Under the pieces are notes generated by a model that searched no databases, was not told where the DNA came from, and saw only the letters and a list, made by a program, of their open reading frames with translations. A stretch of DNA of 22,621 nucleotides from an uncultured Prevotella sp. (lineage in GTDB: Bacteria > Bacteroidota > Bacteroidia > Bacteroidales > Bacteroidaceae), in NCBI GenBank assembly GCA_900543975.1, contig UQTI01000050.1:1-22621 (forward strand), in the 5' to 3' direction. Shown in pieces: positions 1-6,640 of this stretch (its first letter is position 1; every line of letters begins with the position of its first letter). The translations under genes were made by a program, and so were the position numbers.

Positions 1-47
1 ATAATTTGTTAAGTTGTTGAACGTAAGCCTTTTAGAGGAAGTGGGGT

Positions 48-226
48 GTGGGCTGGCGTTACAGTTACAGTTGTTACAGTTTTGTTTGCAAGGGTAGCGA
101 TTTCTTTCTTTTCTATATATAACTATTTGATTATTAATTAGTTATAAAGTCTTTAAGAAGGGTGTTGTAACATGTCCACCCTATTTGTAACAACTGTAAC
201 AACTGTAACTGTAACGCTTAGCCCAC
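48..226. repeat. Large nested inverted repeat with GTTACAG units
   Basis: Bases 56-81 are perfectly complementary (26 bp) to bases 192-217. Pairing continues outward through 48-54 and 220-226 after a short mismatch. The arms are built from tandem GTTACAG/GTTGTTACAG units. Inside the loop a second palindrome pairs TATAACTA (118-125) with TAGTTATA (139-146), and a third pairs AGGGTG (159-164) with CACCCT (177-182). The block lies directly downstream of the stop codon of the 231-821 gene. It could be a strong 3' hairpin for that transcript, a binding site for a dimeric protein, or an end or origin of a mobile element. The sequence does not decide between these. Confidence 0.85.
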
Positions 227-230
227 GGGA

Positions 231-821
231 TTAATCCCCCGTGTTTTCCTTTTCTGCCCTCCAGTCCGCTTCCTCTCCGAGGCACTTAAAAGCCATTATT
301 ATTTCCTTCATCACGCCGATGGCGAAGCTCATGGGGTTGAATCTGCCACCAAAGTCCACCTCCTTGAAGTTGAACCTGATGTGTCCGTCCATCAAACGTC
401 TCGTCACGTTGATATACTTGCCTTCGAACACATGCGGATTGCGGATGATGGCATTGGCAGAGGGTCTGCACTCGAAGAACGAGAAATGTTCGTCAGAGTC
501 GCGACGCAACAAGCCCTTGTATACCTTTCCTATCTTTGCGATGCGGTCGAAGCACAGGTAGGTTTTGATATCCGAGCAGAGTTCCGTGTTGCGGAACCAT
601 CCGCTATTGCCGGCGGCAGCCGCTTTCCTTTCTGCGTCAGCATCTTCGGCAGCCGCTTTCCCTTCTGCGGTAGCATACTTATGCGATGCGACGCTTAGGC
701 TGATGGCCTTGGCAAGGGGTGAATTACTTGAGAGCATCTCTGCGAGAATGTCTCCGATGAGGCGAGGTTCATCAGTCTTCCTTGAACCAGCCTGAAAGTT
801 GAAATTAAATACCTTTGTCAT
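231..821 (-). CDS. Hypothetical protein, 196 residues, accessory
   Basis: I do not recognise this protein. It is soluble in appearance, with no signal peptide or membrane segment. Residues about 50-72 are an alanine- and charge-rich stretch built from an 11-residue duplication, seen in the DNA as a 22-base near-perfect direct repeat at 615-636 and 648-669 (period 33). The rest is mixed alpha/beta in character, with a C-terminal amphipathic helix (SFAIGVMKEIIMAFK). The start is an ATG at 821-819; no clear Shine-Dalgarno is visible. A possible -7 box (TATCTTTG, read on the minus strand) lies at 982-975 but lacks a -33 box. The gene sits between the inverted repeat at 48-226 and the AAGGAAT array at 1031-1236, so it may belong to a small mobile or phage-derived unit. 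That placement is inference. Confidence 0.6.
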   Translation of the reverse strand: MTKVFNFNFQAGSRKTDEPRLIGDILAEMLSSNSPLAKAISLSVASHKYATAEGKAAAEDADAERKAAAAGNSGWFRNTELCSDIKTYLCFDRIAKIGKVYKGLLRRDSDEHFSFFECRPSANAIIRNPHVFEGKYINVTRRLMDGHIRFNFKEVDFGGRFNPMSFAIGVMKEIIMAFKCLGEEADWRAEKENTGD

Positions 822-934
822 TGTTTTTTTGTATTTAATTTGCCATCTTGCACTTCACATAGATAAAGACAGGCGTTATTAACCTACATGCAACCGGAGC
901 CGTGCTCAGTTTTTGACTGCTGACATCTGTATAT

Positions 935-976
935 AAAAAATGCAGCAGAAACTCCGGTGTCGAAATTTCTGCTGCA
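935..976 (-). terminator. Hairpin followed by U-run, minus strand
   Basis: Bases 941-951 and 966-976 form an 11-bp perfect stem (GCAGCAGAAA core) with a 14-base loop. Read on the minus strand it is followed by six Ts (complement of 940-935). It could be a second terminator for the 2991-1251 operon or a leader attenuator for the 231-821 gene. Confidence 0.5.
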
Positions 977-1030
977 AAGATATGGAAACAAACAGCGGTT
1001 TGAGAGCTTATTTAAATATTTCCTTCGTTC

Positions 1031-1236
1031 AAGGAATGTGAAGGAATCAAAAGGAATTGATAAGGAATTGGCCGAGGAATTTTCGCTTTTTTTACCAACA
1101 AAATAGCCCGGATAAAGCTATAATTGACGATAGGGCACAAAAAAACGTCAGAAATTCCTTGCGGACAAGGAATTCTGACGAATTTACGAGGAATTTATAA
1201 GGAATAAACAGATAATATCAAGGAATCAAAAGGAAA
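1031..1236. repeat. Helically phased AAGGAAT motif array
   Basis: Copies of AAGGAAT or a one-base variant start at 1031, 1041, 1051, 1062, 1074, 1167, 1188, 1199, 1220 and 1230. Steps are 10, 10, 11, 12, then 93, then 21, 11, 21 and 10 bases, all close to multiples of one helical turn. All copies have the same orientation; TTCCTT at about 1019-1024 and the left arm of the terminator hairpin are inverted copies. This looks like a protein-binding array (iteron-like or integrase arm-type), but no binding partner can be named from the sequence. Confidence 0.7.
1139..1180 (-). terminator. Intrinsic terminator of the 2991-1251 operon
   Basis: Bases 1146-1161 pair with 1166-1180 (about 15 bp with one bulged A) around a four-base loop CGGA. 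Read on the minus strand the stem is followed by seven Ts (1145-1139). It lies about 70 bases past the stop codon of the 1251-2042 gene. The stem incorporates one AAGGAAT motif. Confidence 0.85.
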
Positions 1237-1250
1237 AACTTCCAAACAGC

Positions 1251-2042
1251 CTATACATTTATGGCTTTATTCCAATTATCAACTTTTGCTTTGTATAAAC
1301 CATGATCATGAAGAATTTTCCAAAGAGGGCTCTTGTGCGAATTATCGAAGTTGGATATTTTCTTGTCCTTGATATACTGAACCGTAATTCTTGAAACAGC
1401 AGGATTGCTCTTGGCCTCCTTTATCTCTTTGATGTAGGAAATAACGTTGGCAAGTTGGTTGTCGCTATAGAAATGTTGCATAAGAGCGTTTATAAGTTCT
1501 TCCTCCATGCCATTATAGCGTATGATGTCTTCAACTTGCTTGGATAGCCATTTGTCAGGCTGCTTGATATAATTACACATACAGTCTCTTAGTTCGTCTT
1601 GTTGTCTGGAAGATAGTCGTGATGCAATCAGTTTTAGCATATTCATATAATCAGCCTCTTTAGGAACAGTCTTCAGTAAGTCAAAAGCCCAATATTTATA
1701 ATGTACATTCACGCTTATGCAGATAAAGATGATATAAGCCGTAAAAACAATAATTACGGATGCAGCCAACCTCGCATCAACATTCTCAAGACTGTCATCA
1801 TAGTTGCGCAGTCGGCATAAAATATTGTCGTAGGCATTCGGAAAATCGAAGTCGGTAGACTGTCTTCTGATTTCATCCAAGAGCGATACGGATTCGATGT
1901 AAATCTCGGTTGTAGAGAACCGCATGACATTCATACGGCTCTCAAATTGTTTGCAACAGATGTCCACAACCCTCAGAACGACGTCGTCCTTTAGAGAGTC
2001 GTGTATAAGGTTAACCGAGTTTTGCTGGAGGCGTTGTTTCAT
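1251..2042 (-). CDS. Hypothetical protein with one membrane segment
   Basis: The family is not recognised; the product is 263 residues. Residues 1-90 look helical and soluble. Residues about 93-112 (ASVIIVFTAYIIFICIS) are a single strongly hydrophobic stretch, probably a transmembrane helix. Residues 115-263 are charged and helix-rich, ending in a lysine- and tryptophan-containing segment. There is no signal peptide and no catalytic motif I can name. The ATG (2042-2040) lies inside the coding sequence of the upstream gene, a 32-base overlap in a different frame, so the two are very probably translationally coupled. The pair ends in a clear terminator and stands next to a restriction-modification operon. 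A soluble first protein plus a membrane second protein resembles sensor-effector defence pairs, but that function is only inferred from context. Confidence 0.7.
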   Translation of the reverse strand: MKQRLQQNSVNLIHDSLKDDVVLRVVDICCKQFESRMNVMRFSTTEIYIESVSLLDEIRRQSTDFDFPNAYDNILCRLRNYDDSLENVDARLAASVIIVFTAYIIFICISVNVHYKYWAFDLLKTVPKEADYMNMLKLIASRLSSRQQDELRDCMCNYIKQPDKWLSKQVEDIIRYNGMEEELINALMQHFYSDNQLANVISYIKEIKEAKSNPAVSRITVQYIKDKKISNFDNSHKSPLWKILHDHGLYKAKVDNWNKAINV

Positions 2043-2991
2043 CTTCTGTTTTCTTTATGTCTTTAATGCAGTCATTTAGCCATTTCAGCAGCTCGTAGTC
2101 ATTTTCATTAGTGGATACGGTGGTTCTTTGCTGAAAACGCTCTATAGCCATATGTGGTAAGAAATACATTGGTACTACTTCGTCGTTTATGCATATCACT
2201 CCGCTTTTGCTTAGTTTTACCCTCAATTCGCATTGATTTTTGTTTACGAATTGGTTTATATGAAACATCGTGTCTATAGAGTTTTTTATACTTTGCTCAT
2301 TTGTGCCCTTGGCGAATTTGCTTCCGTAGAAAAACTCTTTTGCTTCGTTATCTTCTGCCTCTTGTATCAATCCGTTAATGTTGTCGTTGCGCGAGAAGTC
2401 GGCAAAAGTCTCATTCTCTTTGTCACGTTTGGCATTTAGGCTAATTTGAGTTACGTAATCATCGTTTTCTCGGCAACGCCTTTTCACAACATCCCATGCC
2501 AACGCTTGCATGTAAATGGCTTCAAACTGAATTGTGTAACCATATTGTTTGAGCATGCGGTTGAAGTTGACGGTAAGAATTTTAGTTATTCGGTTCAAGT
2601 TGCCACCGAAGGCAGCATAGTTCTTCTCAATAGCCACATACTTCACACCAGGTTGATTGTGAAATATTATATGACAAAACGGGTATGAAAGTTCCGTCTT
2701 GTCCGCATAGTCGTCAATATTGTTGGTAGCAGTACCCGTAGGCAAGGTTATCTTAACGTCCTTGTCGTCGTTGAGTCGATACACTATGATGTCGTCGCAT
2801 TTGGTAATGACATCATTTCGCAAAGTAACCTCATTCTTACCTTTCTTCATGTATATAGTCAATTTCTCTCCAGCGATGAAAATATCGCCAAAGAGACTTT
2901 GAATGTAGTTTTTGTCTACTCGATTGTCTGCTGTAGAATCAGGGTCTTCGTTGAAATAATACCTGAAGAAAACATATTTCTTTTGTTTCAT
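2011..2991 (-). CDS. Hypothetical protein, first gene of coupled pair
   Basis: The product is 326 residues and of unknown family. No signal peptide, membrane helix, nucleotide-binding loop or nuclease motif is apparent. The N-terminal third (YVFFRYYFNED onward) reads as beta-strand-rich. The middle (about 130-190) contains an alternating hydrophobic and charged stretch around LTVNFNRMLKQYGYTIQFE. The C-terminus is acidic and lysine-rich. The start is the ATG at 2991-2989. Its stop at 2011-2013 lies downstream of the start of the next gene, giving a 32-base overlap. Base composition is lower in G+C than the genes at the right of the window. Both genes are transcribed away from the restriction operon and share a 361-base divergent intergenic region with it. 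It could be a cytoplasmic sensor or partner for the membrane protein encoded downstream; no experiment-like evidence is in the sequence. Confidence 0.7.
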   Translation of the reverse strand: MKQKKYVFFRYYFNEDPDSTADNRVDKNYIQSLFGDIFIAGEKLTIYMKKGKNEVTLRNDVITKCDDIIVYRLNDDKDVKITLPTGTATNNIDDYADKTELSYPFCHIIFHNQPGVKYVAIEKNYAAFGGNLNRITKILTVNFNRMLKQYGYTIQFEAIYMQALAWDVVKRRCRENDDYVTQISLNAKRDKENETFADFSRNDNINGLIQEAEDNEAKEFFYGSKFAKGTNEQSIKNSIDTMFHINQFVNKNQCELRVKLSKSGVICINDEVVPMYFLPHMAIERFQQRTTVSTNENDYELLKWLNDCIKDIKKTEDETTPPAKLG

Positions 2992-3096
2992 GATTAATGG
3001 TTTTATTCAAAGTTTGTTCCTATTTCGTAACTTAATAGAATTAGGATATCTTTTTAGATGAATTTTAAGGGCATTCGCTATACCTTGTATTATCTA

Positions 3097-3104
3097 CAAA
3101 GTTA
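3097..3104 (-). promoter_or_regulatory. Possible -7 box for the 2991-1251 operon
   Basis: On the minus strand this reads TAACTTTG, matching the Bacteroidota -7 consensus TAnnTTTG. No TTTG is found 19-21 bases upstream, so it is a half match only. It would give a leader of about 100 bases. Confidence 0.35.
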
Positions 3105-3266
3105 GCAGTTTTATTTTATTTGGCTGTTATGATGAGCAAATAAAATGCTAAAAATTTTTCGCGCTAAATATTGTTAGTGCTATTTGTCGGAATATGATGG
3201 ATGTCAAAATTGATGAATCTTTAAAAGAAACCTTCTGCAATAATCGTTTTTCTCATAAAGTTTTGA

Positions 3267-3274
3267 TATATTTG
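3267..3274 (+). promoter_or_regulatory. -7 box for the restriction-modification operon
   Basis: TATATTTG matches TAnnTTTG exactly. The -33 position has only a degenerate T-run (about 3247-3251). Transcription would start near 3280, leaving a leader of about 70 bases before the ATG at 3353. Confidence 0.5.
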
Positions 3275-3352
3275 CACACGAATGACTCTTAAGGCATATT
3301 GAGAGTTGTTGGCTTTATTTGAATGGAAATATTATCATAATAAAATTAAGTT

Positions 3353-4150
3353 ATGACAAAAGAAGAATTTTTCGAACTCTTAACAGAAGAGGTTAAGAGT
3401 TATAAGGATTATCTTGAAACCGACAGTCAGGATTGGATTGTTAAGGGTTTTATTGATATAGATAAAAATGTTTATACTATAACAAATGATACTAAAGTAG
3501 TGTCAAAGATAATTGAGATTTTGCTTATCCCTAAATTGGATAAATTTGCACGAGATCATGACCTGATATTAGAATTGCCTTCAAAGCAGAATTTCTATCC
3601 GGACTTGACATTTAAAGACAACGAAGGGCATTTGTTTGCTGTTGATTTCAAATCAAGTTATTACGATGGTGAATCAGTAAACGGATTAACCCTTGGCTCA
3701 TATTGGGGGTATTTCAGAGATAGAGATACAATAAAGAATATGGATTATACTTATAATTCATACAGTTCACATATAGTGTTAGGAATGCTCTATAAGCAGA
3801 GTGTGATTGGCGCTAATGAGAAACATGTCTTTTCTGTAGATGAAATATCTGCGATACACTCTGTCATAGAAAAGTTCGTTTTCTTTGTTCAGCCTAAATG
3901 GAAGATAGCCAAAGATAATCCAGGCAGTGGAAACACTCGTAATATAGGTGGTATAACCAACATCCAAGAACTTATAGAAGGACAAGGACCATTTGCCAAT
4001 TTGGGAGAAGATGTTTTTGACGATTATTGGCAAGGCTATTTCAACAAGGTTGATGCCAGAACAGCAGGAATAGGCACTCCGCATTATAACAATTTGGAAA
4101 CATACAAAGAGTATTTAAAATCTCAAGCTCAAAAATTATCAAAGCTATAA
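3353..4150 (+). CDS. Type II restriction endonuclease, EcoRV-like
   Basis: The 265-residue product resembles R.EcoRV over most of its length, judged from memory of that sequence. The catalytic set is present: PD at 83-84 (D84), then AVDFK with D98 and K100, and a candidate E55 in DTKVVSKIIEILL. The segment SKQNFYPD (77-84) corresponds to the EcoRV Q-loop. GSGNTRN (191-197) corresponds to the EcoRV recognition loop GSGNTTN, which reads GAT in the major groove. The expected site is therefore GATATC, with blunt cutting as in EcoRV; specificity is inference, and the Arg at 196 replaces a Thr. The gene is first in a three-gene operon and is followed three bases later by its methyltransferase. It is AT-rich compared with the genes to the right, which suggests transfer. 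Confidence 0.88.
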   Translation: MTKEEFFELLTEEVKSYKDYLETDSQDWIVKGFIDIDKNVYTITNDTKVVSKIIEILLIPKLDKFARDHDLILELPSKQNFYPDLTFKDNEGHLFAVDFKSSYYDGESVNGLTLGSYWGYFRDRDTIKNMDYTYNSYSSHIVLGMLYKQSVIGANEKHVFSVDEISAIHSVIEKFVFFVQPKWKIAKDNPGSGNTRNIGGITNIQELIEGQGPFANLGEDVFDDYWQGYFNKVDARTAGIGTPHYNNLETYKEYLKSQAQKLSKL

Positions 4151-4153
4151 ACT

Positions 4154-5086
4154 ATGGCAGTAATAGTACCTCCTATAAAATCACAAGGAATTAAGACAAA
4201 GCTTGTTCCTTGGATAAATGATTTGATTGCACAGTCAGGTTTAGATTTGGCTAATACCAACTGGATTGAACCTTTCTTTGGGACAGGTGTTGTTGGACTC
4301 AATGCTCCTGTAGGTGGCGATAGATACGTGGCAGATAGCAATCCACATATCATCAACTTCTATAATGGCGTTTTAAATGGAGAAATCACGCCACAAAATA
4401 TGCGTGAATATTTGGAGCGTGAAGGGGCATTGTTAGCAGCATCTGACGAAGATGGCTATGTTCATTATCGTGCCATTAAAGAACGTTTTAATACAGAATA
4501 TAGTCCGTTTGATTTTATATTTTTATCTCGTGCCGGATTCAATGGTATGATGCGCTTTAATAGACGAGGACAGTGGAATATCCCATTTTGTAAAAAACCT
4601 GGAAGATTTGCCCCTGCATATATTACAAAAATATGTAATCAAGTAGCTGCTGCTCAGCGAGTAATTCGTGCCTTTAATTGGGAGTTTCATAATCAAAATT
4701 TTATAGATACTATAAATCATGCTCAGGCAGGAGATTTGATTTATTGTGATCCTCCATATTTTGGAAGATATGTTGATTATTATAATGGATGGACAGAAGA
4801 AAATGAAGAAGCATTATATAATGCTCTTTTAAATACACCAGCCCATTTTATTTTGTCAACATGGCATCATAATGAATTTAGAGCAAATGAAATGATGAAT
4901 CGATTTTGGAATAATTTTAATGTTGAGACTCAAGAACATTTCTATCATGGAGGTGGACATATTGAAAATAGACATGCAATGATAGAAGCTCTTGTATTTA
5001 ATTTTGAATTACATGAGCCTGTTCAAATAAATCAATTTTATAGACCGCGGGGAAGAGAACTTCAGTTGGGATTGAACTTAGCATAA
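4154..5086 (+). CDS. Dam-type adenine-N6 DNA methyltransferase (M.EcoRV-like)
   Basis: The product is a 310-residue alpha-class (D12 / Dam family) DNA adenine methyltransferase. The N-terminal PPIKSQGIKTKLVPWI (6-21) and motif I EPFFGTGVVG (39-48) form the S-adenosylmethionine site. The catalytic motif IV is DPPY at 199-202, followed by FGRYVDYYNGW. The spacing between motifs I and IV holds the target-recognition domain, as in Dam, M.DpnII and M.EcoRV. It most likely methylates the adenine in the site cut by the endonuclease encoded three bases upstream. The stop is followed after one base by the start of a second methyltransferase. As in the other genes of this operon, codon use is AT-rich. 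Family assignment is firm; the exact site is inferred from the endonuclease partner. Confidence 0.93.
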   Translation: MAVIVPPIKSQGIKTKLVPWINDLIAQSGLDLANTNWIEPFFGTGVVGLNAPVGGDRYVADSNPHIINFYNGVLNGEITPQNMREYLEREGALLAASDEDGYVHYRAIKERFNTEYSPFDFIFLSRAGFNGMMRFNRRGQWNIPFCKKPGRFAPAYITKICNQVAAAQRVIRAFNWEFHNQNFIDTINHAQAGDLIYCDPPYFGRYVDYYNGWTEENEEALYNALLNTPAHFILSTWHHNEFRANEMMNRFWNNFNVETQEHFYHGGGHIENRHAMIEALVFNFELHEPVQINQFYRPRGRELQLGLNLA

Positions 5087-5087
5087 G

Positions 5088-6278
5088 ATGAAACCTTTAT
5101 ATCAGACAGGAAATGAGGAGTTTACGTTGCTTCATGGCGATACAATGGAGCTTATAGGTAATATTGACAAAAAAGTCGATATGATATTTGCTGACCCTCC
5201 TTATTTCTTGTCTAAGAACATTTCAAAATGTATAAACGGTACATGGAAGTCTTTTGAAAAAGGCGAATGGGATAGAGCTACAGGCCAAGATAATATAAAT
5301 GCTTTTAACAGAAAGTGGTTGTCTGCTTGTCGTAATGTACTCAAAGATGATGGAACTATTTTTGTGACAGGAACCTATCATAATATATTCTCCGTTGCCT
5401 CATGCATGGTAGAGCTTGGATATAAAATACTTAATATTATTGTTTGGCAAAAGTCTGATGCAAAACCAACTCTATCAAGAAACTATTTCAATTTCACAAC
5501 AGAATATATAGTGTGGGCTCGGAAAAATGAGAAGATTCCACATTTCTTTAATTGCGAATTGATGGAGCAGTTGAATGGAGGTGCAAGAATGTCTGACGTG
5601 TGGCGCATTCCATTTCTTTCATCTTGGGAAATGAGATGTGGAAAACACCCGACACAAAAACCTCTACGTCTTCTATATAGAGTAATTCTTGCTTCGACTC
5701 ATGAAGGTGATACAATTCTTGATCCATTTGCAGGAAGTTGCACAACAGGCATTGCTGCTAATCTTCTTAATAGGAAATTTATTGGAATCGATCAGAGTCT
5801 TGAGTATCTTATGTATGGCATTCGTAGAAAGCAAGAAATAGAAGACTCTAAAATGGCAGATATAATAAAGAATAAGATGTCTGAAAATAATGAAGAGGTG
5901 ATGGTGATGGTAAATCATTGTCGAAAAGAATTAAAGGAAAAGATGATAGAAACAGGCATTTGTTATCTTCGTGCAGGAGATTCAAAAGGCTCTCTTTGCG
6001 TTACTCCCGGTTTTGAAAGGATGCAGTATGTTCTTTTGCATACTGGGGGTGACAATTGTCAACTATTCAAGTTGAAATCTAAGGGTCACTTTCAAATATG
6101 GACAAAGGAGACATTAGAAAAATACGGATTTAAACCTACACATGCTCCTTATTATATTGTTTTGCATTTTGATAGGACAAGGCCTATAGATGTAAAGAAA
6201 ATCCCGAATTTAAAAGAAGATTCCAATACATTTGTGGCAAAGATAAAACCTTTGAGCGATTTTTTGGGAATAAAATAA
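5088..6278 (+). CDS. Beta-class adenine DNA methyltransferase with C-terminal extension
   Basis: The product has 396 residues with the beta-class motif order. DPPY catalytic motif IV is at 36-39, a W/K-rich recognition region follows, KHPTQKP (motif X) is at 186-192, and the S-adenosylmethionine motif DPFAGSCTTG is at 212-221, followed by GIDQS. The core resembles DpnA (M2.DpnII), which in the DpnII system methylates single-stranded DNA. Residues about 250-275 form a charged linker. Residues about 280-396 are an additional alpha/beta domain that I do not recognise and that a DpnA-length enzyme lacks. The gene starts one base after the preceding stop, so it is almost certainly co-transcribed with the Dam-type enzyme and the endonuclease. 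A second methyltransferase could protect the other strand, hemimethylated DNA, or incoming single strands. The choice among these is inference. Confidence 0.88.
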   Translation: MKPLYQTGNEEFTLLHGDTMELIGNIDKKVDMIFADPPYFLSKNISKCINGTWKSFEKGEWDRATGQDNINAFNRKWLSACRNVLKDDGTIFVTGTYHNIFSVASCMVELGYKILNIIVWQKSDAKPTLSRNYFNFTTEYIVWARKNEKIPHFFNCELMEQLNGGARMSDVWRIPFLSSWEMRCGKHPTQKPLRLLYRVILASTHEGDTILDPFAGSCTTGIAANLLNRKFIGIDQSLEYLMYGIRRKQEIEDSKMADIIKNKMSENNEEVMVMVNHCRKELKEKMIETGICYLRAGDSKGSLCVTPGFERMQYVLLHTGGDNCQLFKLKSKGHFQIWTKETLEKYGFKPTHAPYYIVLHFDRTRPIDVKKIPNLKEDSNTFVAKIKPLSDFLGIK

Positions 6279-6341
6279 TATATTAATAGTGTAGGCTTTT
6301 TTAAATACATCTCCATTAATGTCCATATTATGTGGACAATC

Positions 6342-6380
6342 TCTACGGCAGAGTCCCTAAAGAATTGGCTCTGCCGTAGA
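6342..6380. other. 12-bp stem-loop downstream of the R-M operon
   Basis: TCTACGGCAGAG (6342-6353) is perfectly complementary to 6369-6380, with a 15-base loop. Neither side carries a T-run, so it is not a standard intrinsic terminator. It may stabilise the 3' end of the R-M mRNA or be a remnant of an element end. A smaller palindrome, TGTCCA with TGGACA, lies just upstream at about 6319-6337. Confidence 0.6.
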
Positions 6381-6424
6381 TAGAAATATGTTAGATTTGA
6401 AATGTTGAAAAGTGAGCGTGCTGT

Positions 6425-6456
6425 ATTGTCGGAAAAAGATGTTTTTTGTAAATTTG
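6425..6456 (+). promoter_or_regulatory. Promoter-like match facing the serpin 3' end
   Basis: ATTG (6425-6428), 20 bases, then TAAATTTG (6449-6456) gives a full -7 and a three-of-four -33 match to the Bacteroidota consensus. A transcript from about 6463 would run only to the terminator at 6545-6582, about 115 bases, with no real protein gene in it. Confidence 0.4.
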
Positions 6457-6509
6457 TAATGAAGAAAATGACGTGCAATCCTTATTTACAATAGCCAGAC
6501 AAGCTAAAA

Positions 6510-6535
6510 ATTGTCTCTATTGTCTCTATTGTCTT
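6510..6535. repeat. Nine-base tandem repeat ATTGTCTCT
   Basis: Three consecutive units start at 6510, 6519 and 6528, the last incomplete. The ATTGTCT core recurs in the separate 14-base repeat at 6613-6640. Confidence 0.75.
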
Positions 6536-6582
6536 AAAAAAAAACAAGAGGGTGAAAAACAACCCTCTTGCTCTGCTTTTTT
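6536..6582. terminator. Bidirectional intrinsic terminator
   Basis: CAAGAGGGT (6545-6553) pairs perfectly with 6562-6570 around an eight-base loop. On the plus strand a run of six Ts follows at 6577-6582. On the minus strand nine Ts follow directly (complement of 6544-6536). It serves the serpin from one side and would stop transcription coming from the R-M operon on the other. Confidence 0.88.
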
Positions 6583-6612
6583 ATTTTCTGTTTCCTGCGT
6601 TTTCAAATTGGC

Positions 6613-6640
6613 TTTTCCCAATTGTCTTTTCCCAATTGTC
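6613..6640. repeat. 14-base direct repeat next to the serpin stop
   Basis: Two exact copies of TTTTCCCAATTGTC lie back to back at 6613-6626 and 6627-6640. They end one base before the serpin stop codon (6642-6644). Confidence 0.85.

Larger units (their letters stand above)
2992..3352. other. Divergent intergenic region with both promoters
   Basis: This AT-rich 361-base stretch separates the unknown two-gene operon (minus) from the restriction operon (plus). It holds candidate -7 boxes for both directions (3097-3104 and 3267-3274). It also contains a GATATC at 3045-3050, the sequence I expect the neighbouring EcoRV-like system to recognise. No ORF or RNA gene is apparent here. Confidence 0.6.

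Noticed and set aside
1251..2991. Overlapping pair as a classic toxin-antitoxin module
   Set aside because: Both proteins are large, neither resembles a known toxin or a DNA-binding antitoxin, and no operator is visible; the overlap alone is not enough.
6342..6380. Stem-loop considered as the R-M operon terminator
   Set aside because: There is no T-run on either side; the next hairpin at 6545-6570 fits much better.
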